Below, one piece after another: positions 51,201-63,100 of a stretch of DNA of 64,000 bases. Below the pieces are notes generated by a model, which was not told the DNA's origin, did not search any database, and worked only from the letters and a program-made list of their open reading frames with translations. Numbering within the stretch: the stretch's first letter is position 1; each line of letters opens with the position of its first letter. The stretch is from Diabrotica undecimpunctata (Eukaryota; Arthropoda; Insecta; Coleoptera; Chrysomelidae), in contig NC_092808.1 of NCBI RefSeq assembly GCF_040954645.1, forward strand, positions 17,179,383 through 17,243,382, read 5' to 3'. The position numbers and the translations under genes are program-made.

Positions 51201-53639
51201 ACTTACACTATAAACCTTATACCTGCTCATCTGGTCAAGTGTGGACAAGGAAAACCATTATCCCATATGGAATAACACAAGGTTTCGCTGAAAACTACCA
51301 GGTTGCTATGCCAAGGAACTAGGTAAACTTATGTTGTGTGTAAAAAATGCGAGGCTGCATTATGTTTTAACAAGGACAAAAACTGCACTTCAGATTTCCA
51401 CAAAAAAAATTTCATAGTAGGTGTTAAAATTTCACAGTGATTCAAGTGCGCAACTTGTTTTTTTAATAACATCGCCGGGATTAAAAAATGTGCAAAGCTT
51501 TTTCGATCTGATAATTTTTCACATATTTCCAAAGAAAAAGTTTTTCTTGGATATTGGACTGGGTGCACAGAAATCGAGTTACCGGAGGTTCCACCCGATA
51601 TATTTATAGCTATCAAGAAATGTAATTTAAAATACATTTGTTAGTTTAATAAAGTATACAGTTTTATAATAAAATTCTCGCTAAAAACTTAAGGTCTTTT
51701 TATTCAAATTCATGCCTCTTATTTGGCTACTTGAAGGCAATTATTTTATAATAAATAACAGAGCCCTGCGTAGAGATCTGGGTATGGTTCTGAGACTACC
51801 ACTTGGACCTGTTTGTAGCGCCAAGCACAAGGCGTGAAATTCGGCAATTGTGCATTCCTATATTCGCCGTACTGCACACTTGGTGTGACCTTTTCTATAG
51901 TTACATGTGGTTTGTCAGAAAGTGTTGATATTATTTAAATTGTTTATCCCAGGTAGCATTATACATACAAATAGAGAAATACATATAAATTTGAATAATC
52001 AACATCAAAATCTATTAACAAGTTCCACGATTATAATTTATTGTAAAAGTTTGAAGTTGCTATTTAATTTTTTGATCATACTGATTTTGAAGTTCCCTCT
52101 TCACTCACTCACACCTTTCTAATTTGAGCTGTATACTTGAAGTTTACATTACAACTGTTAAAATGCATATTTTTTTCAAAATTTACATATAAAAGACTAT
52201 AACTTTTATCTTTCTACTGACACTAAATAAGTTCATTAGTTTTGGTAAACATTTTAGGAAAAAAAGCTGACTTAATCTAAATTCATCTACAGTAACTCCT
52301 TTTTTTATTAAAATGTGTATCAAATACCATCTTGTTAAAAAAAGTCATTCTAAATGTTTACCTATAAGGATACATTTGTAGTGTTTTTGTATAGAAATTT
52401 TTCAATAACATGTTTTTCCTTTCCTTTTTTATTCATATCATTTAAACTAATTAATGAATTGCTCTGAAATTTTCAACACATAACCAAACTTTCTATGCAG
52501 TAGAAAAGTTGTACATTGATTTTGTTATTAAAATTTATTGAAAATAAGGATTCTTATTTTATTGTTTTCTAAGCAATGAACAAGTATATCAACATTTAAA
52601 AAATGCCATTTAAAAGGTTTTTATGTTAATCGTAATACATTGAATGTTTTTTTAGATGCTCTACTTTTTGCTGGTACATAAACATAACAAAAGTGTGCAT
52701 TAATTGTTAGTAACTAAAAACCTCTTAACATTATCATAGAAACCTATACTAAGCCAAAAAAACCTGGCCAAATCAGAGGGTACTGTTTTGCATATTTCCC
52801 TAATTTCTATTACTGAATGATAGGAGTTAGACCATCTGAATACTTAATTGTTTATTCAAGTGCCATGAATTTTCTCAAAAATTATAATAATTCATCAGCT
52901 TATTTTCTAATCATTGAATAATTGATTTTAATCAGCCTATAGAGAATATTGCTGAAATTTTGTAACTAACTGTGTTAGGAGGGAATGGGTAATTGTTAAC
53001 AAAATATCTATGGTAGTATTAATAAACTTCAGCATTCAGTAACCACCAACTGTTGATTTGAACAATACCTGGATTATTTCACACTTTTTATTCACTAGCT
53101 TTCTATAATCAATTTTAAAATTACTGTTCCATTGATTTGTAAATAGATCAGACAAACTTTCCTTCTTTAGTAATTGGATAAATGGGCACAAGGTTATTTT
53201 TCTCAAAATTAGGTTATATAAACAATCTTATTAAAAAATCTTTCCTCATGTTAAGGCTTAAATTTAGCTTATCTTTTGATTAACGTTTTCTTTCCATATA
53301 TACAAAAATTATATTCAAATGTAACATGTGAGACTATCACAGCTGATAACCACAATACCGCCAAATGATGGTTCCATTGCACATTTTTATAATAAACAAT
53401 CTTTGGTACTAACCTTCCTGTCTAAAAATAGTCAAAAAAGCATTTGCAATTCCTTTATATTTGGGTGTAGATTGTAGTCGTCCATCATTCACGGCAAATC
53501 TTATTTTAATAACATCTAATGGGTGTAAGACCAGGGTTGAAGTTATGCCACCCGATAATCCAGCTACTAAATGTTCATATTTAACCTGACTAAGTAAACT
53601 TACACTCTCCCGTGTTGTTTTTTTGGTAACTAATGTCAT
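48298..53639 (-). CDS. SLC25A32: mitochondrial folate/FAD carrier SLC25A32
   Basis: Two coding exons: 53639-53414 (75 codons plus one base) and 48998-48298, with GTTAGT donor and TTTTAG acceptor; together 308 residues. Three mitochondrial-carrier repeats are seen with signature motifs HPLDVIKIRF, NPVWVVKTRL (Trp in the second motif is typical of folate/FAD carriers) and [30 protein letters not shown] and YPYQV-type blocks match SLC25A32 closely. It sits in the inner mitochondrial membrane and moves folate or FAD into the matrix (family knowledge). The ATG at 53639 is chosen because the upstream in-frame codon is GTG. The 4.4-kb intron contains a Tc1-like transposon. Confidence 0.95.
49571..49805. 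repeat. long imperfect foldback (arms of about 90-100 bp)
   Basis: The left arm 49571-49670 and right arm 49713-49805 are inverse copies, with aligned words such as AATTTCTA-GAAAGAATT, AATAGAAAAAA, TTTTACATA, ACTGTA-TTTTAAT and ACAACATA. The centre is an A+T-rich spacer of about 40 bases. It may be a MITE nested in the Tc1-like element, or part of its 5' region. Confidence 0.75.
51070..51179. repeat. direct repeat, copy 1 (110 bp)
   Basis: Matches 51549-51658 in nearly all positions (GGATATTGG-CTGGGTGCAC-GAAATCGAGTT-CCGGAGGTTCCACCC ... AATAAAGTATA). It includes CCACCCTGTATATTT, a phrase typical of transposon ends. Confidence 0.88.
51549..51658. repeat. direct repeat, copy 2 (110 bp)
   Basis: Second copy, 479 bases after the first. 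The intervening 370 bases have no recognised content. Confidence 0.88.
51906..53413. other. remaining SLC25A32 intron sequence
   Basis: A+T-rich. No repeat, tRNA or coding region recognised. Confidence 0.55.
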
Positions 53640-53848
53640 GATTTTCACCTTACATTCTTCTATAGTATTTAGCAGTTATGTAAAATAGATTATCTAGGGT
53701 ATTTATTTCACAATAATTTTTTAATCTTTGTGATTAGGTTATGATCTTCTTACTTAGGTTATGTTTTGTCAAAAGTAAAGAAATCAATAAACTCTATCGT
53801 GACGTGACACGTCACTTTTATAGAAAGTTTTGCAAAGTATGTATGTAG

Positions 53849-53920
53849 TCCTCGGTAGTATAGTGGTCAGTATCCCCGCCTGTCACGCGGGAGACCGGGG
53901 TTCGATTCCCCGCCGGGGAG
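53849..53920 (+). tRNA. tRNA-Asp (anticodon GTC)
   Basis: A complete 72-nt cloverleaf: acceptor TCCTCGG with CCGGGGA, discriminator G, anticodon arm CCCGC-CTGTCAC-GCGGG with GTC, T arm CGGGG-TTCGATT-CCCCG. A and B boxes are canonical, and a T6 terminator follows at 53924-53929. It lies 210 bases upstream of the SLC25A32 start codon, transcribed away from it, inside the big PDCD2L intron. Confidence 0.97.
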
Positions 53921-54229
53921 GACTTTTTTGTTTTTTTTTAATTACATATCTATTTAAAAAATATATATTAATTGTTAGGATTACTGAATAGTATTTGTTA
54001 ATCAAGGTTGAAAGACTGTGACTAAAAAATTACTACTATGTTCTCAAAAATCATTTTTGTCAAACGATACATTTCCTACCGATCAGTTTTGTCCTGCCTA
54101 GTTATTTACAATGCCAGTTATCATTCAAGAAATAAATGTAGAATACGGAATACTCAAAAAAGAGTACTAAATAACTTAAGAATAAAAAATTTCATCTTAC
54201 ATTGATGAAAACGAAAAGTATGTAAATCT

Positions 54230-54575
54230 GTCCTGCAAAGACTAAAATTTGTCAATAATATCAGTGATATTAACTTTTTCAGAGAATTCGTATTCAATAG
54301 AGATGATGGCCAAATCTGTACACCTTTCTTTGTGTCATATTATTTCGTAATACTTTTTAATTTACTGAAACTTCTTTCGCCTGAAGCCGCAGAAAAAGTT
54401 AAGGTTAAAATATCTAACGCGAAAGCAAAATTTGGAAAACAGGGAAGGAGGTCGGTTTTGATATAATGTCTAATAAATATTTCAGCTGGCTCTTTTTTAC
54501 CTGAAAAAATATGTTTGAATGAAGTTCTTTCATTAAAGAGTTATTTACCGTTTGTTTCTTTTACGATACTTTTTC
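54230..54575 (-). pseudogene. hAT transposase C-terminal (dimerisation) remnant
   Basis: The minus strand reads LMKELHSNIFSGKKEPAEIF, IRHYIKTDLLPCFPNFAFAL, DILTLTFSAASGERSFSKLK and, after a frame change, LAIISIEYEFSEK. S-A-A-S-G-E-R-S-F-S-K-L is the hallmark of the hAT dimerisation domain in ZMYM/TTF-type transposases. A stop and a frameshift break it. No ends recognised. Confidence 0.8.
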
Positions 54576-55233
54576 CTGCTGTACCTGTAATTTAATAGTT
54601 AATGAATGGCATCTTTTTTGTTTTAAAGATATTCGGTTGGTTCCATACTTTATCCCAACCCTTTATATGGTAAGCGTTGGAATCAAGACCGAGCAATAGA
54701 ATAGGAATAGAAGTAAAGCATTTCCTTGGAAAAGAAAACGGCTTGAAAATTTGGGATATTTGTCGAAATTCTCGAAATGGTTTTTGGTCCTTTATAGACG
54801 GCCGATGGCTAAGGTACTCATCGATTAGTACAAACACATGAGTATCAAAATACCTTCTTTTTAATAATTTGAAACCTTCTTAAAAGATATCTTGAACTCA
54901 AATTGGCGTTAGAAATCCTCAGTTGAAGGAAATTTATGTCCAATAGTGAACTTCACAACAGCCTGATAGATAATAATGATCACGATGGCGAGTATTTTTC
55001 AATTTTACCGCTGATATTTCCTTGAAAAAAGTTTGCACGCAAATATAAAATTTACATACGCTTTATTGCCATGTCGATCAAAAATTTTACTTATTAAAAA
55101 TTGTTGCTGATATCAAAACTGAAATGTGATGACACATGTGCTGCGAACAGGAAATAAAAACCGAGATCTATATCAAATTACTGCCACAAAAATAAATAAC
55201 ATTAAAAAGATACTTGTATAGATAAGAAGTACA

Positions 55234-55420
55234 TACAGGATGTCTCAAAAGGTTTCTTTTTACGTGTCAATGTAAATGTACATTCTTAAGAAAGAGAAGA
55301 AGAATACCATTAGGTCCTAATGATAGTTTTTAGGGTACTAACGTAACATCGTATCAGTGCAATTTTGTTTATATGTGTAGTCGGGAATATGAACATCCTG
55401 ATCTTTGCTGACACCCTGTA
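55234..55420. mobile_element. 187-bp MITE-like sequence
   Basis: TACAGGATGTC (55234-55244) and GACACCCTGTA (55410-55420) are inverse copies with one difference. The TACAGGGTG-type end also occurs at 59258-59266 and, inverted, at 51115, so these could be ends of a common short element. Confidence 0.4.
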
Positions 55421-55429
55421 CCCTGCACC

Positions 55430-58225
55430 AAAATATTTAGCAAATATATTGACAATAGCATTTTTGTTAGTAGTTTTGTCAGCATAATTCAATAAAACGC
55501 AAAATCGATTCGTCAATCAGTAAACTTAATCTTAATATGTATGTACTTTTTATGACTTTCTTAAAGTATGTATACAAACAATATTTCTAAACACATGGCA
55601 ATGTAAACTGTTTTATCAATTTTTCTTCCTCTTAAAAAATATATGGCTTATTTATAGAAGATACAGATTTTTTATTCTCTTGTACTTGGTATGTACAAAT
55701 AGGGAACCCTCATTAATTATTAATCCCCGATAATGAGATTGTGGTTTTATTTATATAGGTATTTGTCATCAATTTTTGGAAATACAAAAAGACACTTTTG
55801 TCTATATAATGAGTACGTAGAAGGCGTGGTACGCAGGTAAATTGTATTGTGTCAACGATACGATAAAGTATTTATTCTGTATTTTTCTTCGAAATATTAA
55901 ACATTTAATATCTTTAATATTGGTTTTCATTGGAGGTTGTATATTATTTTGAGAATGAAAAAAGGTTGTCGCGATCGTTATCTGATATTATCTTTAACGT
56001 AAGTTATGTATACTTGTTATGTGATAAATTACCCTATATATGTTTATATATGTTTTTCTTTTTGAAATCTTATGGCGGTTTTCCACTGAACGGACAAAAC
56101 AAAAATAAAACACAAAAAAAAACAAAATAAAACTTGTGGAATTAAACAAAATTGCAACTGTTCGCAAATTTCTAAAGACTGGTGTGTTTTGCGATAGTTG
56201 GAGTTTTGTTTTTCGGGTTCTGCTCGAAAGCGGTAACATGAAAGGGTTTTGACGTATTTTGAAACCCAAGTCTTATGGAAATGTGTTTTCTATAGCTGGG
56301 TAGCCTGATTGATGGAAATAAGAGTTTTGGGTTTGTTCCAGTTTTGTTTTTGTTATTAAGGTTCTAGAAAATACAAACAAAAAATAAACTCAACTGTCCG
56401 TTTAGTGGAAAACCGCCTTTAAAAATGCTAATTTTTTTGCTGTAATATTCCCTATATACTTAGGCCAGAGAAATAACCAAAAAACGTACCCTGTTTGTGA
56501 CACTGAACCGGTCAGGCAAACGACAGTTGCTTTGAGTATCAACTTTATTAATCTGAAACAGCTGATAAGAAATATACTTTTTTCCGAAAATCAACACCTC
56601 CGAACTCGAGAAAACTAAACTGGAAATCGACCAACAAAAAGAGTTAAAGCTCAAGTCAGATCTGGCAACATAATTATGGACAAAGGAGGATTAGATAGAT
56701 AAGAAAATGACCCAAAAAGACTGCCGCATTTTTTAAAAAAATAAAAGAATTCTTTTCTAGGTGTAACTTTTGTACTATAACCTTGATATAACATCGCAGA
56801 TTCTGTTTAACATTACAAGTCTCCTCCAGTTTCCATGCTAAGAATGTGAATTCAGGACCTCTCACTGAAGAAACGGATACTTTCTACTACGCATTTATAC
56901 ACAAGAAAATTAACGTTACCAAAGATTTAAAAACTAGCAAAGACCTAAGAGCATTTTGGCCGAAAAACAACTGATAGAGAAATTCAAAAAACTGCAAAAT
57001 ATAAGTCATGAATGAGAGGTTCTACATGCAAGCTCCTCCAACTAATAGCTCGAGGAAGAACGCTATAAAACTAAAACTACAATATAGAAAAAATAATAAC
57101 GTGATAGTAGTATAATTTGAGAGACTGGACCTCCAGTAAACTATTAAATTAGCAGTACATCAGTAGATAAGGGACCATGGTAATCAAGTTTCGAAAGATG
57201 TAAATTACCTGACTAGTTGCTAAAAGGATAAAATGAAAGTTGGATGTTGCTATCTCAGGATTTTATCAGAACCTGAGACATGCAGTAATAAAAAAAATTT
57301 AAAATAAAAGTCATATCTTACCAAATTTTAACTTTCACAAACACATGAATTAAACAGTTTTAATAGATCAGAGTCTTTTTAAAAATGTGTGATTATCACC
57401 TTTAATATTTCCACTACTTTCCACTTTCTACTAGAAACGTCAAACCGGTACTACTGTCTCATGTGTACTATCGGCACTGTCGCTCCACGCTCCACCCACA
57501 ACAAGTTTACGCAATAGACTGTCAGATTGTCTCAACTCAACTCAAGCTCAAACACAAACCAGCACAAACAATCCTCAATTGAATATTGAAATTGAATCGC
57601 ATTTCACTGTCGCCTATATTTTTGCTAATCCAGACGTTCGGTTCTTTGGCTTAGCAATAGTCACGTGACTAAGTTTTATTATTATGTCTATATTATTTCT
57701 AAAGAATAATGCAGGGATAGGCATTATGTTATCGGATCATTATTGATGACTAAAAAATTTGAAATATACCAAACACTATTGTTAAACTGCCCTGGCAATT
57801 TATTGACTTTTATGAATTGGTATTTTATTTTAGGAAAAAAATACGGAAATCTATCTTTTTTTATAGATTACACTTATATAAGATAAAATACATAACATAT
57901 AAGAACAATCATGTCATTCAACATAATAAAAACTATTTTTATAGGTCTATACATTTATCAAATTTTATTTTATATCAATATAACATCAACCTAATTATAC
58001 TGTGGAACAAATAGTTGAATAGTGTAAATTAGTGTAATCCTTATGCACAACCTCTAGTTTTCTAGGAATTTCTTTTTGGTTTATTTGCTAATAATTATTT
58101 ATTTGTACGAAATATTCATCAATTGTGCTGACGTAGCTTCTGATCATAACTCAGTTGTTTAGGTTAAATCTAAACAGAGCCAAAATAGACAAAACATCGA
58201 TCACTCCACATTGAAAAACAAGGAA
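55430..58225. other. intron spacer
   Basis: A+T-rich; apart from the foldback at 56074-56417 nothing is recognised. A G+C-richer patch at 57440-57560 has no coding frame. Confidence 0.5.
56074..56417. mobile_element. 344-bp MITE with 23-bp terminal inverted repeats
   Basis: The ends 56074-56096 and 56395-56417 are inverse copies, 22 of 23 identical (start GGCGGTTTTCCACT-AACGGACA). The interior has A- and T-rich runs and no coding frame. A target duplication was not evident. The ends do not match those of other elements in the window. Confidence 0.75.
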
Positions 58226-58229
58226 AAAA

Positions 58230-58680
58230 AATTAATGTTAAAAATGATAAATTAAGAAATTCTGCCAGTTACAACTGATAACAGAAAAATCAGGATGTAA
58301 ACATCCAAAGAAGACTGAATGACCGATGAAATATTTAAGTGAATGGATAACAGAAAGATCATTAAAACTGTAGACAAATCAAGATATGCCAAGATACACA
58401 GATAAATACTGAAGAAAATAAGGGAAGCAAAGGAAAATTGGTTGAATGAGAAATGCAGTGAAATACAAAATCTACAAAAATAACGGGCAGATAGCAGCAG
58501 ACAACGAAACTACAAACATAGAAAGAAGATATAGAAAAAAGAAAGACTCGGTCTAACAATATCAGAAGAACCAGACAGCGGACCAATGATCATAAATGAA
58601 GAGGTACTATATGCGCTGAAGAATATGAAAAGCGGAAAAGCTACTGTTGAACTATTAAAGTTAAGGACAATATAAAAAAT
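58230..58680 (+). mobile_element. LINE fragment (start of the reverse-transcriptase region)
   Basis: Plus-strand text includes KKIREAKENWLNEKCSEIQN, then after shifts GPMIINEEVLYALKNMKSGK and ATVELLKLR. This is the part just upstream of and entering the reverse transcriptase. Broken by stops. Confidence 0.75.
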
Positions 58681-58955
58681 ATGCTTATTAAACTTTTTAA
58701 TACAGTTATACAGTCTTTAAACAATCGAGAGTATACAGTTTTTGTAAATATTACTTCGTTGCTAAGTAGTTTAAATCAAAGAATCTTATATGAATGAGTT
58801 AGTTTTATAAAATATAATAGAATTGATTCTTACCTATCTTATTATCCATTCTCTCTGATTCCTTTCATAGGTCTGCGATAAATGAATTCTTCAATGCCAA
58901 ACGTGTTCCTCAAAAAAGTATTTTAATATTTCTATAAAATTCGTTTTATTTGCAG

Positions 58956-59208
58956 GTGGTGCTGTAGGTCGATTGCACTCCCCTTTGGCAACAGCTGAAA
59001 TTGAAGGAAATGAAGGAGAAGTAATAAGCATCGATACTCCAACATTTCCTCAACGTGACATCGCTTCGCTTCTGCAAGAAGCTGCTCCACTTCCACAGGA
59101 TATTTGCCAATTGGACACGAGAAGATCGTCTTTAATTCAATTTTCACCTTATTTCATGTCAGTCTGGGAAGAAACTCAAGAAAAACAATCTGGAAATGTT
59201 AGTGACAG
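58956..59208 (+). CDS. PDCD2L: PDCD2L exon 4
   Basis: After TTTGCAG, the first two bases complete the codon begun at 9208. The frame then reads GGAVGRLHSPLATAEIEG, VISIDTPTFPQRDIASLLQE and LIQFSPYFMSVWEE, followed by a GTATGT donor at 59209. FSPYFMSVWEE matches the central part of PDCD2L, where the F-x-P-Y-Y-I-S-V block precedes the C-terminal domain. The exon ends two bases into a codon. The C-terminal PDCD2 domain was not found in the remaining 4.8 kb and must lie further right. Confidence 0.88.
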
Positions 59209-59269
59209 GTATGTTTATTTAAAAGTAAGCATGTAGGTTTAATTTCATATAAACCGTATACAGGGTGGT

Positions 59270-60176
59270 CTAATTAATCAGCACATTTGAAATATCGTTC
59301 AGTGGAAATGGTTTTTTACATCGATACATCAATTTTGGTTACTAGGAAGACTAGTCTTTTGGTGTCCATCTACACATGATCCATTTTAGGACCATCTACA
59401 TATGGTTCTCTTTCTCTCCCTCATCAGTTCTAACCTCCCGGAGGGAGTGTAGAGGTCATCGTTGTTATTGCTGTAATGTGGTCTATCCATCTTATTGGGA
59501 TCTTCCTCGCCATAACATGTCCATGTTGGAGATGGACTTTACTGGAGAGCCGTTTGCGGACTTTTAGCTCATTTAAAATTGAAGTATTTGTCCTGTGGTC
59601 GCTTCACGGAATTCCTAACATTCTTCTCCAACAAAACATTTCAGTGGCGTCTACCTTTCTTCTTTCCGTCAGTATTGATTCCGTCACTATTGGGAATATT
59701 AAGCAATTGATCAACCTCATTTTTAGAGTTCGTGAAATTTGAAAATCGTTCCATATTTTGGCTATCTTTCCAACGGCGACTTTTGCTAGGTCACACCTAC
59801 GTTTTATTTCTTCCTATCTAATAGTGTTTCTGTGTTTGTGATCAATGATCCTAGATGTAAGTGTGAATTCACAACCACTGTCCACTATAATGATATGTAT
59901 CTTGGATATGTTTAACTGAAGACCAAATATTTGACTTTCGTTTTCAACCAGTCGTATGAGATCAGTTAACTCTTCTTGAATATTTGCAAAAAGAGCTGTG
60001 TTATCTGTAAAACGTAGGTTATTTATTTTTCGGTCATTTATTGAGATGTCCTTTTCCCATCCTTCAAGCGTTCTTCTCTAAATATGCTCCCCATATATAT
60101 TAAATAAATGTGGAGACAGTATACATCTTTTCTGACATCTTGTTCTGGATGGAGTTCGAGAGTGTGTCAAGCACTT
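59270..60176 (-). mobile_element. LINE reverse-transcriptase remnant
   Basis: The minus strand reads, with decay, CQKRCILSPHLFNIYGEHI, then NDRKINNLRFTDNTALFANI (FADD changed to FTDN), IFGLQLNISKIHIIIVDSG, and a poorly conserved C-terminal part to about 59270. It is cut at 60176 by the LINE-A insertion and seems to resume at 63929. Confidence 0.65.
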
Positions 60177-63100
60177 TAACCTTACCCGACGAACTAAAAC
60201 AACTGTAGAGAATTACCAGACAAAGAAAAGAGAATAACAAAAAGGATACATAAAAGAAAAAAACGAAACCACCTAAATGAGGAACTTAAATATATAGAAA
60301 ACCTCAACAGAGAGAAAGAATTCAGAGCATTCTATAAGACAGTTAACATCAGGAGAAAATAATTCAAGGCAACCACAAAAAAATGCAGAAGTCAGAATGG
60401 CGACCTGTTAACAACAAGGAAAGATGTATTAAATATATTGGTGAAATACTTTAACCAGGCATTTAATATAGGAAGAGGAAGACGAAGAAAACCTGGGAGA
60501 CGAAAGAGATGAGGTAAGAGGAACAGACGAGAGGGAAGAGAAACCACCAACAATTCTTGAAGTTAAAGATGCAATTAAAAAACTAGCCAGAAACAAATCA
60601 CCCGGAATAGATAATCTCCCAGCTGAACTATATAAAGAAGGTGACCATGATACCATAATGGTATTACAGCAGCCTATAAAAGAAATATGAACACCGAAAT
60701 CCCTCTCCAATGATTGGAATGTTGGAATACTTTGCACCAAATACAAAAAACGAGATATCTTTGAATGCTCTAACCACATAGGAATTACGCTTCTAAATGC
60801 AACATATAAAATATTTTTCACAATACTAAGTCACCGTATGGCGCCATATGCAGAACGGGTAGTAGGAAACTACCAGGCTGGTTTCAGAGGTGATAAATCG
60901 ACAATTCATCAGATTGCAACCCTGAAACAAATTTTCTAAAAAACACTGGAATATGGCATAGATACTCATCACATATTTATAGACTACAAAGCAGCCTACG
61001 ACTCTGTGAATAGAAGAAAAATGTTCAAAACAATGAAAGAACTAGGAATACCAAATCAGTTGGTAAATTTAACAAAACTAATTCTTGAACAAGTTGAATG
61101 TAGAGTACGAATTCAGGGGGAACTGTCTGAACCTTTTAAAACAAATAACAGGCTGCGCCAGGGAGACCCTCTCTCCTGTATACTGTTCAATCTGGCTCTG
61201 GAACAAATAATACGTATGTCACAAATCACAACCATAAGTTCAATACGTAATAAATCAGTGCAAATCCTTGCCTAAGCTGATGATATCAATATTGTCGAAG
61301 AACGTAAAACGCTGTACGAGAGACGAATGTAGCATTAAAAGAATCAGCTACAAAAATGGGTTTAATAATAAACAATAACAAAACGGAAGATAACAGACAG
61401 AAAATACTTGAAATAGTCGAAGAATTCTACACTATATTATACACAAACCAAATTAACAATAACGTAAATGAAGACGGTAGACAAAAGGTTCAAAACCAGG
61501 GATCTGAGGACATTCCAGAAATTACTCAAGATGAGATACAATATGCACACAAAAAAATGAAAAACAACAAGGCGCCAGGAGATGATGGAATAGTTACAGA
61601 AGCTATAAAACTTGGCGGAACTTCTCTTCTGAAAAAAATACAAGACTTCTTCAATCTCTGCTTGTATAGTCAAAAAATTCCTATAGCTTGTAATAACTCC
61701 ATTACAATTCTTCTGCATAAAGAGGGTGACAACATGAACCTAGAGAATTACAGGCCAATTTCTCTACTCAACCATTTATACAAACTATACACCAGAATAA
61801 TAACCAATCGATTGGAAGCAAAATTTGAGCCATATCAGCCAAGAAAACAGGCTAATTTTCGCCCCAACTATGGTACAAATGACCACATACAGTGCATAAA
61901 AGTCTTGATTGAAAAATCAATTGAATACAATAGAACTCTAGTTCTAACATTTATAGACTTCCATAAAGCGTTTGATACTATGGAACTACCCGCACTATTA
62001 TAGGAACACCAATATTATAGAAAATATATACAGAAATGTTACAACTATAAATCTGCACGGTCCTACCAATAAGATACATATCAGGAGAGGTATTCGACAG
62101 GGAGATACTATGTCGCCTAAGTTGTTCATTATGTATTCGAACATGCTTTGAAGTCACTGGAATGGAAAAGTAAAGGAATACATATTGATGGTGAGATGCT
62201 AAGTCATCTACGATTCGCAGATGATATTGTTCTGATTTCAGACGACCTAAAGGCTACCAGTGATATGTTGAATGAACTCAGCGATGCAGCACTTAAAGTA
62301 GGTCTAAATATTAACTACCAAAAGACAAAAATGATGACTAATTTAGTTCCGAGCCATCCTTTAAGGCTAGAAGACGTCGAAATTGAAATTGTTGACAGCT
62401 ACATATACCTTGGACATACGGTAAAAATTAGTAGAGATAATCAAACTGCTAAGCTGCTAAGAAGAATAACACTGGGATGGGCAGTATATGGAAGACTGCG
62501 TGATATTTTTAAAGGTGATATACCTATCAGCTTAAAAAGAAGAGCCTTTAATCAGTGTGTCCTGCCTATCCTTACATATGGCGCAGAGACTTAGCCTAAC
62601 AAGGACATCTACACGAAAAGTGACGCAACGTAGAATGGAAAGATCATTGTTAGGCATAACGTTGCGAGATAGGGTAAGAAACGAAGAAATCCGTAGAAAA
62701 AGTGGTGTAGAAGACATTATAAAACACATAGCCAAAATTAAATGGAGGTGGGCATGACACGTCGTCGCTAGAATGAAGGATAATAGGTGGACCAAAAAAA
62801 TCTTGGAGTGGCGACCGAGAGCGGATAGACGAAACCCGAGAAGACCACCCCAAGATGGACTGACGACATAAAGAGGATTTGTACCAACTGGATTGCAGCA
62901 GCGCAAGATAGATCTGAATGGAGGTTTTTCGAGGAGGCCTGTGTTCAGCAGTGGACGACTATGGGCTGATGATGAATAACAAAATGAAGTATATGAAAAT
63001 AAGCACGCGACCAGAAATCCTACGACCGCTTGTTATAGAAAACGACGTCATCGAAGCAGTGAACGAATTTGTATACCTGAGAGCGCTCCTTAACACTGAA

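Larger units (their letters stand above)
49275..51900 (+). mobile_element. Tc1-like (DDE_3) transposon copy 1 in the SLC25A32 intron
   Basis: Terminal inverted repeats: 49275-49307 (CTATAGAAAAG-TCACAC ... GTGCAGTACGG) is the inverse of 51868-51900 with few differences. The inner transposase is in two open pieces. The first, from 49891 or a later ATG to 50304, holds a DNA-binding part (LMTGVSERSIYNFKKEKE). The second, 50349-50987, holds STLYRLLKDIGFVYKKRGRR, YLDESWVNVSQS with the first Asp and LRLPPYHCELNPIEMVW with the final Glu. Between them a deletion removes the middle of the catalytic domain including the second Asp that copy 2 retains (LDNASYH). It cannot be active. Confidence 0.8.

Noticed and set aside
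54592..54837. Minus-strand 81-codon frame near the hAT remnant as part of the transposase
   Set aside because: Its text does not show hAT motifs; the hAT match ends at about 54575.
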